Positions 37,801 through 49,906 of a DNA stretch of 64,000 nucleotides are shown here, one piece after another. A program made the translations under genes and the position numbers. This DNA is from Rotaria sp. Silwood1 (taxonomy: Eukaryota; Rotifera; Eurotatoria; Philodinida; Philodinidae): positions 3,786,751 to 3,850,750 of the forward strand of contig CAJNOP010000011.1 of NCBI GenBank assembly GCA_905250075.1, given 5' to 3'. The notes under the pieces are model-generated. The model did not search any database. It was not told the origin of the DNA and was given only the letters and a program-made list of their open reading frames with translations. Numbering within the stretch: the stretch's first letter is position 1; every line of letters begins with the position of its first letter.

Positions 37801-39914
37801 AATAAAAGCTATGTAGTATGTGAGATTTATCTGTATCAGACAAAGTATTCTTGACTCGATAAACTCTAAATCAAATCAAATAAAGATTTTTATTCTCAGT
37901 TTTCGATGTTGAATCAGAAGAAAATATTTTCAAAAAATATATCAAATAAATAGAATCGAAATCAGATGATTTCTGTAGAGAAACAAAAAACTGAAGTCAT
38001 AGTCATTCATATTACTTTGTTAATCGTTTGAATTTTTCGAAGTTTATTTCGGGTACTCAGAGGTTAAGTCGACATATAAACTAAATACTCGGGACTAGCT
38101 AGTCGAATTCTATCAAAACACATTTAATCGAACGACAAAAAATTTCATTCGAATTTTTGCATTTCTGTACTTTGATATTACTGATAGAAATGAAATACAG
38201 TTGCAAATATTTATTATTCAGTATGATTATATAGTCATTTTATTAATATTTTTTATTTTAGTTTTTGTGAATAATATAGGATCATTATTTAGATTTTGAT
38301 AAATTCACTTTTGAAAGAAACAACAGAAAAACATCAACATTTTCAAGTTCATTCATTGAAACCTATTAGCTGATCTTATTACTTTGGTTCTATAATATTC
38401 TGAGTAAATGAAAGTTTAAAAAAAAAATACCATTTCTTTGTTTCTTGATAGAAAATTTTATCATCAAAAATATTAAGTATATTATGGCTACATATTAACA
38501 TAAAAATATATTAAAACAGAAATTCTATTTCTGTTCATTTTCTTGCAAATAGTTAATAGTTTAATAGTATTCTACATATATTAAGCATAAAAATATAGAG
38601 TAAGAAATCTAGATCTTATTTACGTCATTTTTACTTGGTTGATAAGAGAAAATGAACTCTTCTTTTGATAGATACTAATGGCTTTTTCGATGATAGAAAT
38701 TATTATTCTTTCATTATATCTTTAATTCAATGGAATTTAATCTATAAACTATTTTAAATAATTACAATACTCTATCACGAACATTCATCAATCAAGCATC
38801 CTTGAATATAAATTACGAGGATGAAGATAATTGAAACAACATTTTGACAAAATAGAACAGAATTTAAGTGGATAGCAATTTAACTGATTTCAAAGAGAAA
38901 AACAATGACATGTTTTAATATATATTATTAAAATAATTTTCCGTATGAAAATATTTATATATATAAAACTTCAAATAAAAATGTGTCATCAGAGTACAGC
39001 AATTTATTTTCTAGGAACTAAGCTCTTTATCACTTCACTATTCATTTATATTCAAATTGCACTCAATGCTATAGAAAATTATCAGCGTCGCAAAATGATA
39101 AGCATGTTTGCACATCCTTCTTTAAGATTACTTGGAGTTTAAAAAACAAATGTTAATGCCATTTTATTCTATTAAATATATATTCATATTGAGAAAAGAA
39201 CAATAATTTCATCACGAATTTGACTTTGACATGTATTATCACAAGAAGAATGTATCATCGACTATATGCTAATAAATCTCACATTGCATAAGTACATACG
39301 GCTGTAATCTTTTATATGAATCACGATATACCAATGTTTTTTTCTTTGATGAATAATTATATTTGAAGAAGATTTAATACTAGATAATTATTTACGAATA
39401 GAAATAAATTCATTTTATTTGTATTTCAAATTTATTATCTGAACAATTGAATGCATAGTATTATTCGTTGAATAAAATGATACATCTGATTTGTCTTCGG
39501 TTTTGTTTTTTGAATTTTGTACACGACTCAAACATTAGAAATCTTACTCTAGATACTTTGAGAATATTGTTGTTATGAAAAACATATATCATTATATTGA
39601 AAGGAAATTAATATAATGTTTTTGTTACAAGATAATGAAAAAAAGATATATTATAAAAATAGCTAGATTATAAATAGGCTTTGTTCATTTCCTTGTAAAT
39701 GATTATAGTTCATTTTTAACAAAAAAACAAAAAAATATTTATCATGAAATGAAAGACTTATTTTTTATTAATGATATTTATTTTCATTATATTCAACTAG
39801 TTTTATGAACATATACAGACAAAATCAGTTTCTTAAGTCATATAACATAAGATCAATGAGTAAATTTTTTGAATACAATAAATATTATTTATTTTGACAT
39901 CGATCAAACTATAT
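34863..39914. other. Long non-coding stretch upstream of the nuclear receptor
   Basis: About 5 kb of AT-rich sequence with microsatellites ((aat)n at about 35139-35161), a perfect 24-base tandem duplication at 35410-35457 and a cluster of TTC/GAA palindromes at about 36285-36530. The open frames at 37356-37580 and 38945-39142 lack family features. I see no gene; this may hold the regulatory region of the receptor. Confidence 0.5.
35410..35457. repeat. Two perfect tandem copies of a 24-base unit
   Basis: The unit contains 'ttgttatttgttacattagc' followed by 'tgat' and occurs twice without any change (35410-35433 and 35434-35457). Perfect identity suggests a recent duplication. Confidence 0.9.
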
Positions 39915-40620
39915 AATTCATATTAATAGAATTGTGTACTAAGTGTATATGTATAAAAACTTAATGAAAAATTTTCCATTTAATAACGAACTAGATCAAT
40001 AAAAGAGCGCAACATGCATTTATATGTATTTTGGTTCCTGAAAGATAGACATAACATATGGTATGGTAAATGAAACTGCGCGTATAACATTGAATGCCAC
40101 ATAGATTACAAAAACACATTTAGAGTAACTGATTATCACGTTAATGTAAACGTATTTGATTTATAAGCATTACTCAACGTTGTTGTCAACGAAAAATACA
40201 ATTTATATAATCCCGTACAAAAGAATCATCAAATAAAAGTACTATAAAAAGTATAAATATAAAATATAAATCTGCTGAGAATTAAATTTAGACTGTAACA
40301 ATATGAAATAGTAATCTAGGGAGCAAGTTTATACTGAATAGAACTATAAAAGTAAGCAACTAAGATAAATTATAATTAAACTTAGAATATGAATTCATAC
40401 ATAAACGATCAAAATAATAATATATAGTGATTAAGTATACAAACTATCATCGAAATATATCTTTAGTTTACAATACCAATTATGATTTCTTGATGGATTT
40501 TAATATAAAATTGACTTAAAAGTCATAAAGAAATTACAAAGATATAGAGGACAAGAAGATTAGTTGCAGAGAGCATTTGAATATAGAATGAATGTGTATC
40601 CATTCTTAATGACTTTTAGA
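39915..40620 (-). pseudogene. Decayed copy of the orphan GPCR at 42565-43500
   Basis: Collinear similarity to the receptor gene 2.6 kb away, on the same strand. Matching blocks are 'gtgtactaagtgtatatgta' (39932) against 'gtgtaccaagtgtataaata', 'taactgattatcacgttaat' (40126) against 'taactgattatcacgttgac', 'gatttataagcattactcaa' against 'gatttataggcattattcga', and 'gtttacaataccaa' (about 40467) near the TM3 region. The spacing between blocks is nearly kept in the first 240 bases and shortened later. The reading frame is broken throughout. It is a tandem-duplicate relic. Confidence 0.78.
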
Positions 40621-42564
40621 TACAAGAAGAGAATTCATTCAAATGAGTATAGCACCAATATTTTCAAAAAATGAGCAATAGTAATTGTGAATAATGAATG
40701 GAAATTGAAAGTAAATAGAGTTTGCCATATATCTGCATTCTTCTTTCATTGATAATTAATCACAAATGAGAATGATCTTTATCTCTTTTTTTTCTTTTGC
40801 TTCAATAAACATTTTCTATACTTATATTATTATTATAAATCAGCGGATTATCTATTCATTTTTGCCAAGCCTTAATACATGCATATCTAGTTTTTTTTTA
40901 AATAAAGAATAACTCAGTTTCTAATGTTTAATCATCGTTAATATTTCTGAGAAGAAATGTGATTGAAAAAAGTTTAATAACAACGTAATTTTTTGGTATA
41001 ATGTTAAACATCTTACTCAAATGCAGATAGTGATTTAAGTAACCAGTGAAGTTTTCTATTTAATATATTTTATATTAAGATTTTATAGATGAATTATGAT
41101 AGCAAAGTTTCTAAAATAATCACATATAATAGTTTTTAGGCTGCAAAAGCTTTTATCAAATGCATTTTTTAACAATGCCAATGTAAAGAGTACCAAATTC
41201 TGAACAAAATGAGCGATCACCACATTTCCTTTTGAATTTTGTACTCTTGAAAATGACATTGTTAAAAAATACTTATGACAAAGTCTGTTCAGACTCGAAA
41301 ACTACCATGTCTGATTTTTTTGAAACATTACCGTCATTGTTCATAGATGAAATCTTGGTATAGAATGCACTAGATAGAAAACTCTATTGGTTATTGAAAT
41401 TACTATCTGAATTGAAACTAGATGCTTAACATTATAAAAAAATAGAAAATATGTTATTGTTAAAATTTTCCTACTACTTTAAAGTGTATTTTTTAAATCT
41501 TACACATAATTGAAAGCTAATTGAATTTGTAACAATAATTTATTTATATAGTAAAAAGAAACAAGCTTTTCCAAGAACTTTCTAAATATTCAATCATATA
41601 TGTTCAGCAATTTTAATTCTAAATAAGGCAACATATTTTATTGAGTTTTCTAGAAAAATAATCAAGAGCTATTAACAGAATTGATAAAGACTGCTTGAGG
41701 CATGATCCATTATTGTTTATCTACGTTATTTATAATCATTTTTTAATTTGTCATTATGAAGAGTGACAATATGCGTAGTTTTTTTCTTCATGCTCTTACT
41801 AAATTCGATCTAATTCATTTGATCTTTCATCGTAATATAAGATTTCAATTATAAACATAATCCTAATAAGTGTTAATGATAGATAATAGTACATAATAAA
41901 GATAGTTTATACTTTATGCTCTTTCAAAAAAATACTTATGAAAAACAATGATATTGGCTTTGATTTCTAACATAGGGTGAATCAATCGAACAATTTTTTT
42001 TTTCAACACAGAAGAACAACACAATACAAAAACAATAGACACAAATAAATCTAATGATATACTTAATTAGTTTCTCAAACTTAGATTTTCTGAAGTTAAG
42101 ACCTACATAAAGAAATTTGACACCTATCAAATGCTTATTTAAATAATTTTTCGGTATAGTCATAATATTAAACAGAAAAAAAATCTCACTTTCAATTTTA
42201 AGGAAGAACTTCAAAATGATACAATAGTGTTCTTATAAACAGAATTTTATTAAAGAAAAAAAGATCACCGATTATAATGAAAACTTTATTATTAGAGCAA
42301 TAAAAACTACATTTAGTGAATTAAAAATATCATACATCGTATAGGATTGTCTAAAATCTTTAAGTTCTGTTGCAAACTTTCTTTACCAACATGATATAAA
42401 GAGTCCATTGAATATATACCAAAACAAATAAAAGTGTATTTCTTTTACGAGAGTTTATTTTCTTAAATAATATATACATAAAAAGTGAACATATTATAGA
42501 AGTTTATTTAAATATATTTGTTGTGTTATGCTCTTTTCAAGCGTGGATCATCCATTATCTAAAG
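40621..42564. other. Non-coding stretch between the GPCR relic and the intact GPCR
   Basis: AT-rich sequence with a palindromic element at about 41161-41280 and no gene that I can support. The open frame at 41936-42214 has no family features. The last few hundred bases before 42565 should carry the 3' UTR of the receptor. Confidence 0.5.
41140..41285. repeat. Short palindromic (hairpin) element
   Basis: 'gcattttttaacaatgccaa' at about 41162 pairs with 'gacattgttaaaaaatac' at about 41257, and 'agagtaccaaatt' pairs with 'aattttgtactct', around a spacer of about 30 bases. It is probably a small inverted-repeat element or a MITE relic; no clear target duplication is seen. Confidence 0.55.
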
Positions 42565-43500
42565 TCATGGTTGATGATTATTCTTATGAATCATTCTATA
42601 AAATCGTTTATAAATATTTTTCATCAGAGAACATAATTCATGCCGATACAATGGTGTACCAAGTGTATAAATATAAAAACTTGTTGAAAAATTTACATTG
42701 AATAATAGAACAAATAAACGAAATAATGAAGTCATTGTAGGTGATGGTGTTGGTAATTGATAGACAACACAAAGCAATACAATACTAAATGGAATTGTAC
42801 ATATTAAGTGAGCTGCTACATAGAGAAAAAGCATTTTCAATAACTGATTATCACGTTGACGTAAACGTGCTTGATTTATAGGCATTATTCGACGTCGTTG
42901 TCGGCGAAGAAAAATCAATGTAGTAATGCATAAAATTATCATTAGAAAAGGAGGTGCGAAACCTAAGAATATAACTAGAAATACAGCAAATACTCGAAGA
43001 TATACTGTATTGACGACGGTACAAGCTGAAAATGTTGACTGACTAACTAACACATACCAAATAGGCGTATGAAAATAAGCAACAAAAATAAATATAGCCA
43101 AACAAGGAATAAGAAAAGATGCCACACGAACTGTTGCAATTCGTCGTAATCGAACATTTGTTGAGCTTGTACATAAACGATCAAAACAAGCCAAAACAAT
43201 AAAATATGGTGATAAAGTATAAAGACTAGTTTGCACATATGTTTTAGTTTTACAATACCAAGTATATTTTTTTGCTGGATCAAATCCATATTGATCAACA
43301 AGCCATTGAAGAAGTACATAAATATAAAGAACAAGTAGGTCATTAAATGAAAGCGCTCGAAAATATAATGAACATGACGTAGCTCGTAATGGTTTTCTAT
43401 AATAGAATAATATTTGATTAAATATAACACCCATTGTTCCCAAAATGATTAATGGTGGTTGAGTATATCGACTTATTTGATAATAGACCGAATCTGCCAT
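42565..43500 (-). CDS. Orphan rhodopsin-like GPCR, single exon
   Basis: A 311-residue intronless seven-transmembrane protein. TM1 is 'PLIILGTMGVIFNQILFYY'. TM2 carries the 'SCSLYF' motif seen in this receptor group. The TM3 start 'WYCKTKTY' and loop-2 'FSACTVV' supply the usual disulfide pair. The DRY motif is replaced by 'FDRLC' after TM3. TM6 follows 'DNQLLKMLFLYVAAHLICTI', and TM7 ends 'TSFYIYTLGTPLYRHEL', standing in for NPxxY. It is a divergent class A receptor, likely for a neuropeptide, with no recognisable named orthologue. The start codon is about 44 bases from the assembly gap, so the promoter is partly unseen. A decayed relative lies at about 39915-40620. Confidence 0.85.
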   Translation of the reverse strand: MADSVYYQISRYTQPPLIILGTMGVIFNQILFYYRKPLRATSCSLYFRALSFNDLLVLYIYVLLQWLVDQYGFDPAKKYTWYCKTKTYVQTSLYTLSPYFIVLACFDRLCTSSTNVRLRRIATVRVASFLIPCLAIFIFVAYFHTPIWYVLVSQSTFSACTVVNTVYLRVFAVFLVIFLGFAPPFLMIILCITTLIFLRRQRRRIMPINQARLRQRDNQLLKMLFLYVAAHLICTIPFSIVLLCVVYQLPTPSPTMTSLFRLFVLLFNVNFSTSFYIYTLGTPLYRHELCSLMKNIYKRFYRMIHKNNHQP

Positions 43501-43543
43501 ATGTTTGAAGAATATTTAAATGAAACTCGTTTGATAGTCTTTG

Positions 43544-43643
43544 NNNNNNNNNNNNNNNNNNNNNNNNNNNNNNNNNNNNNNNNNNNNNNNNNNNNNNNNN
43601 NNNNNNNNNNNNNNNNNNNNNNNNNNNNNNNNNNNNNNNNNNN
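43544..43643. other. Assembly gap (100 N)
   Basis: Exactly 100 consecutive N, the conventional size for a gap of unknown length. Sequence continuity and distance across it cannot be assumed. Confidence 0.99.
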
Positions 43644-44029
43644 TTCTTTATTCTGGTCTTTCAATTGTCGAGATCTTTCATAGTGGTTTAATGAACATTT
43701 GTTTTGAAATGTCTCCATCAAAAAAAATATTGACAGTGTTAAATCGTGTGATCATGAAGCTTATAAGAACGACCGACCTTTTCCTTCACTCACCATTCAT
43801 CGAACTTGTGGTTCAATTAGGCACGAACTATCTTCAAGAAATATTATTTTTATCCCATCTGTATAACAAAATATGCTCTTCGTTAGGAACTACTCAGTGC
43901 CGATATTAGTTTTTCGTCTCTAATTCATAGTTAGATAATCGAAGATTGCTCATGTCAGGTACAACCCAATGTCGAATAACAAACAATTAAGCACTGAGAT
44001 TGTATTCATGACGTAGAATCTTTATCATC

Positions 44030-44945
44030 AGTCAGGCATCTTTTTGAACGCAACAATTTGTCTTATATTTTTACAGCCAGAAGTATCGAAGCTATTTATT
44101 ATAAGTGAATTGAAAATGGTTCATTGCATGATCATGAACTATTAGGAAGATCGTTGTCAGCAGCAGCTGAAAAAGTACAAGATATTGATATGTTAATCCT
44201 ATAGCTCGACAAACACTATTCGTTGTGTTGCTCAAAATTACATATATCAAAAGCGGTTGTGCAACGATTCATGCGTCAAGTATTGAGATAGCAACTAGCT
44301 AAAATGTAAATAACACAAAAAAATATATGATGACGACAAGAATTTACGTATTAAATCGGTCAAAATCGTGTTACTGGTTCTTAATGATCAAAATAATGAT
44401 GATCTGATCGTTTTTTCTGATAAAGTGACTTTTCATGTGTCAAGTGTAGTTAAAAAAAAACAAAACAGCCGCATTTGAGCTTAAAACAATCTCTTTAACT
44501 TTCTGGAAATGGTAATGAGCTTAACAAATGATATGGCATGGCGTGCCATGTCAAACAAGTCGATTAGTGAGTCAATTTTTTTTTCAAGAGTCGACGAATG
44601 ATCAAGAAAATCACCTTAGCCTAAAAAAAAGATTACTAGAAGGAGAATATTTCAAGAGGACGATACGCCAATGCATTTTTTGAAAGATAGTCCACTTCTG
44701 GTTGAACCACAAATCTGATGACCGATGGATTAGAGGAGGTGACCCGATCTCATAGGCTCCATGATCATGAGAATCAGCAATATTGGAATTTTGTTTAAAG
44801 GGACATGTCAAAACAACTATTTATGAAAGGATTATAAAAGATCTGGACGATTTACAAATGAGAATAATTGAAAACATTGAAGCAATTAAAAACAAAATGC
44901 TGCACAAGATTTTTCTGAACTCAGGGAAAAGACTAAATTTTTCTT
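44030..44945 (+). pseudogene. Tc1/mariner-type transposase relic
   Basis: A plus-strand series of frame-shifted, stop-interrupted fragments in the correct order for an IS630/Tc1/mariner transposase. They are helix-turn-helix-like 'GRSLSAAAEKVQ' (about 44150), 'DLIVFSDKVTFHVSSVV' followed by 'QNSRI' (about 44400-44475, matching the FSDEATFHLSG catalytic block), 'YFQEDDTPMHFL' (about 44650, second Asp block), 'DDRWIRGGDPIS' (about 44720) and the C-terminal 'LDDLQMRIIENIEAIKNKML' (about 44845-44905). The catalytic order is clear but the frame is broken many times, so it is inactive. The ends and inverted repeats were not found. Confidence 0.78.
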
Positions 44946-47900
44946 TTTCAGTTTAAGACATTAGCTTTGAATCATACTTGTGAAGTTTGTTCATTTAAAT
45001 AAAAATTCTGTGTATCCATCTATTCTTAAAAAAAAGCCAATGGATAAAGTTAAATCAAATAGAAAACATATACGCGAAGACTTTGAGGAAGGAACTTTAG
45101 GAGTACCATGTATACAATGGACAAGGATCTGCACAATTGCATGATCATTAATTTCGTAATATAAGCTATCATTCCTATACTAGGTTTCACATCTGTTGTG
45201 TAGTTTTTTTGAAAAAAAAATAATATCTTATATTTATGATACCAAAATAAAGAAATGCCTAACCCTCTCATTTAAAGATGAAAACTTCTTAATCTCTATC
45301 TCATGAAGGAAGATTACCCTTAACGATAGATTTAGCACAGTAAAATATAGAAAAACGAAAAATAAATTAATCTGTAAAACAGAAGTATGATTACAAATAA
45401 ATATATCGTGTTGATTATTACACAGAAGTAATCAAATAGAAATTTTTTGATTAATAGCTATTTGTAGTCATATAGTTAAAAAAATGCAAAAAATAAAACT
45501 ATTTGTATATAGTATTGTCTAGATGTCTTCATGATGTAATATCGCAATTGACTTGTACGACAATTAATTAGGGCTTTTTCGTTTCATTGCATATAACAGT
45601 GAATTTGAAAATATTTATTTTAGTATCAATCTTGTTATCGAAATATAAAAAATGAAATTTAAACAAATCTCTATTTGACACTTTAAAAAACTCTTCTGTC
45701 CAAGCCGACAAATGCAGTTTCAAATGAAAAGTCATTAGTCTTTTCTTTAAAGCTACTATTCGACGAAATCGTATCAATGATTAGCCAGCCCAGAATAGAT
45801 TAAAAACAACATCATTCATTGAAATAGTTTCTCGTTTATGTATTGTATTATGTCAATTTTCTTCTTTATATAACTTCAATCTATTTTTGTAAATACAAGT
45901 GCATAAATATTTTGCTGACTATTCTGCAAGAAAATGTGCATGAGCACTACATTCTGAACTCATGTTATTGCCTATGAGTAAATCTGTGATTAATAACTCA
46001 TATGATGATTTGTTAGAGAACACGAATTTTATTCATGAACATAAAATTTCTGGAATATTCACACGAGTATTCTGAGTACTCATACTTCCAAATTGTACTC
46101 GCTTGATGAGTACTTGCACTAGGGAATGAATATCACGTAATCAGTCGTTTTTTGTTCGTATACACTGGTGTTATTTGATGTATCTATGGTCACTCACTTT
46201 TTTCCTCTAACAATGTTTTATAGATTAAATCTCAAACTTAGAGCCATATGTTTACCTTGAAAGAATAGTATTTACTGATGAATGAAGAAAATTGTCTTTG
46301 TAATTTCATCGAAAAATAGGCGGTTCTAGGTCTACAAGAGAATGCATGATAATGTTTCAGTATATTTCTTAGAGAATAGTTAGTTTTTATTATGCTTCTT
46401 GATTATCTTATCCTTAATAGATAATTTGAAGCAAAAAAGAATGAGAAGCTCTAATACATTGAAAACATAGACTGGAAATTATGGTTTGCTGAAATAAAAG
46501 AAAAGATTCATTGAAACAGAAATTGTTAGAATAAAATTTCTATCACTAATTGAATATGTTTGAGAATTTTATTTCATGTTTTACAAAATCTACGGAACTC
46601 AAGAGATCATAAAATGTCAAATGATGATCTCTTATTATGTGTCTCCTTGCAGACAAACAGATAATGAAAAAAAAGCCTTAAAACTTATGTCAATACGTTG
46701 ACTATGAAGATTTCATCAATAAAAGCATAGAATATAAATATTAAGGAATACTTTCAATTAAAAAACAACAGTAAATATACCTTAGCACTTTCGTCTTTAC
46801 GCAGTACCCTCAAGTGAGTTCTTATTTAATATTTATATTTGTGTCTTTTAGAAGTTATTACAACTTCAATAAGTGAAATTCAACCATGTATTAACAGAAA
46901 TTTCTTAGACTAATGAAAATTCTCATTTTGTTAAAAATAGTCGTTCACTTCAAAATTTTAGTAGCAAAAGTCTTTCAAAGTTGTTTTCTCTCCTTCTTTA
47001 TTTTCACTAGTTCATTTTATAAAAGTTTCGTTGATATATTAAATTTAGCGTACATTCTATATTTTCTTCAAACCGATTTCTATTAACGAAATATAGACCA
47101 ATGATTCTAGTTTTCATAAACATTCTTTTCAAAATAAACCAACAGTTTATTTCTTGAGACAGACTAATATTCGATATCTATTTGTCTTGATATATTACTA
47201 CTTAGGTAGAAACAGAGCAGAAAAAATATTTTTCTCTCTACTTCAACTAATTGTTAATGACTTTAGAAATAGAAATTTCCGCTTGAGTTGTGTTCTATGA
47301 AATTGTTGAATATGTACAATAACACAAAGATCTACTTAACATTTTGGAATATAGACCAAAGACAATTTTCGTTGCATCAAATTCAGATTCAGTAGTTTTG
47401 GTATTTATATACAGTAATTGCATCTGATACAACGAAACTTGTTTTATCAAGACTTGGTAATTTACTATTATATCAATTAAAGAAAAGAACGATGTCGTTT
47501 ACGAAGTCATTATCATGAAATCTAAGAAAAACCTAGCAATAATACACAAGATGAAGAAAATCCTAATCATCAGACTTTCAGTAAATACAAACATATGTTT
47601 CATATCGGATCTTTCCGTCAAAATAGAAAAGCTTTTTATCAATTAGGATTCAAGTTTATCGTGACTTTTCACATTACTCAGGCACCCATTAACGAAATGA
47701 AAATATTTGCACAACAAACAAAAAACACACAACCAACTGCTTTTACATCTTATACGATGTATGTCTATGGCATCTGTAATAGTATTAGAATAAAATTCAT
47801 GATGTATATTTTATTTTTCTCTTTTCATAGTTTTAGTTTTATATTAGGAACCATTCTGAAAAAGTGGTACTTTCAAATCAATCACTTATAGGGAATTAAG

Positions 47901-48807
47901 CTTTAATGAGATAAGAAAAAATCTAAGAAGTAATGGCTGTGGACACTTTGTTTTATATGATCATTTTTTAATATAAAACTTAATTTTACTATTGACAAAA
48001 AAAACATAAGAATTAAACGTTCCATGATATTAAACTAAATCCTTCATTTCTCTCTCAAGACTTTCATTTTTTGATAAATAAAAGGATTATAATTTTCCTT
48101 CATAGTTTCAAATGAGAAGTTTCAATCATTTCGGAAATATGATATAAATTCAAGTTCACATACTTTTCGATGATGTATTTATAAATACATCGAATGTCAA
48201 CGAATACGTTACGACTATTCTCTTGAGACCGAATCAATTATCGCCGTTTTTTTTTATACTAAGATTATCTATATGATTCGACTGTGGCTAGACTATCTTA
48301 TAGATAAATTAAAATATTTCTCAGTATAATTTGTTCGCTCTAATTGTCTATCTTAGGGGATCAATCATACGTTAACAATCATAACCATAACTGTAAAAAT
48401 TTTTAAATGAAGGCTGAATTGAGAGATGATTAGTATCATGAATACAGCTTTAATAATGCAATAGTACTAATTCTTCTTGAGATAAAATAAGTATGCACAT
48501 AGACGCTATTGTTGTTCTTACTTATTAATTTTACAAATACATCCTGTCAATATTATTTGATAATTGAACAGGAAATATAGCTAAAAATGTATTCCTCTTT
48601 CCGATGCAAAAACAGCTATCTCAATCCGTATGTCATATCCGGTCGGCATGCCGAATATAGTGAAGGAAAGACAAAAATGCTCCTTCTATAAACTTATTTA
48701 GCATGCACAGACATAGTTGTTTTTTAATAAAAATACAGGTATATCACGACTTGTTTTTTCTTTTTTTTTGTAGATATGTTCAAGCAACAAAGATATATAT
48801 ATTAGAT
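44946..48807. other. Non-coding stretch between transposase relic and second GPCR
   Basis: About 3.9 kb of AT-rich sequence. A weak inverted repeat lies at about 47368-47447 ('tttcgttgcatca' against 'tgatacaacgaaa'). The open frames at 45050-45271, 45568-45777 and 47595-47891 have no family features and are probably chance. The last few hundred bases should carry the receptor's promoter. Confidence 0.5.
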
Positions 48808-49906
48808 ATGATATCAATGTCACTTGCTCAAGCTCAGAGACTTATGTCTTTATATGGTCTCTCTACTTTTCTTGTTCTTGGTACAGTTGGAAATTTTCTT
48901 TTGTTTTGTGTACTTATTCAAAATACACATCGACGAAATTCGTGTTCACTCTACTTACTTTCCATTACAATTGTTAATTTTATTCTTATTCAATGTAGTA
49001 TACCATTTGCTGTATATGCAGCTATTGATGTTGAAGACCAAAAAATCCCACTTATTTGGTGTAAAATGCGTAGTTATTTATTTAATGCTCTACTTATGCT
49101 CTATCGTTGGTATAAAATGGCTGCATGTGTAGATCGTGCAGCTATGTGTAGTCGTCATGTATGGATACGTTCATTTAGTCAAGCTCATATTGCTCGTCGA
49201 GCTATTTTAATAATAACATTTGTTTGGCTTTTGATACCTATTCATTTGTTTCTCTATTTTCGACTTGAATCTGATGGATGTGTTCCACAATCAGGTGCAT
49301 ATGCAAAGTTTTTCAGTGCATATTCTATAGCAATATCTGGATGGCCACCACCAATAGTTATGATAATATGTGGTATAATATCATATCGAAATTTAAAGAA
49401 AGTATGAAAAGATAAATATATAGATTGATGGGTACAAATATTATATATTTTAGATAAGGGGACGAGCTGTTTCAAGAAATGTGAATAATAATCAAGTTAA
49501 TGGTTATGTTATAACTCCAAATCATCAACGTATTGGTCGACGTGATGAACAATTAACAATATTGATTATGTATGAAGTTATTCTCTATGTTATTACTAAT
49601 CTTCTCTATTCAATAAATATAACTTATTTAACAATTACATCCAATTATCCAAAAAGTGCTTATCAAATACATATTGAATCATTTATTACTTTTTTTTCAT
49701 CACCATTTCTTGTTATTATCAATAGTTGTGCTCCATTTTATCTTTATTTTATTGTTTCTAGTAAATTTAGACGAGATTTAACAAAACTATCAAGCCTTAG
49801 CTATTGTCATCATCGTCAAATGCGATCTAAGCACAATAATGAACGCATAAGATTTACCTACACAACTACACGGGATCTAATATTTTCAAGCAGAATTCAT
49901 CATTAG
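48808..49906 (+). CDS. Orphan rhodopsin-like GPCR, two exons
   Basis: Exons 48808-49401 and 49454-49906 join in phase 0 to about 348 residues with seven hydrophobic segments. TM1 is 'TFLVLGTVGNFLLFCVLI' with the GN motif. TM2 has 'NSCSLYLLSITIVNF', the same 'SCSLY' motif as the receptor at 42565-43500. Cys in 'WCKMRSYLF' and 'SDGCVPQ' can form the usual disulfide. DRY is 'CVDRAAM'. TM7 ends 'CAPFYLYFIVSSKFRRDL'. I chose the ATG at 48808; an acceptor-like 'tttttttgtag' 35 bases upstream suggests a 5' leader intron or trans-splice site, and a longer open frame back to 48703 crosses it. Ligand unknown. Confidence 0.85.

Noticed and set aside
43047-43430. A second minus-strand frame inside the GPCR gene
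   Set aside because: It is an alternate frame of the intact receptor; hydrophobicity arises from the T-rich coding sequence.
47595-47891. Plus-strand open frame of 98 codons
   Set aside because: No recognisable domain, no splice partners and ordinary local composition.
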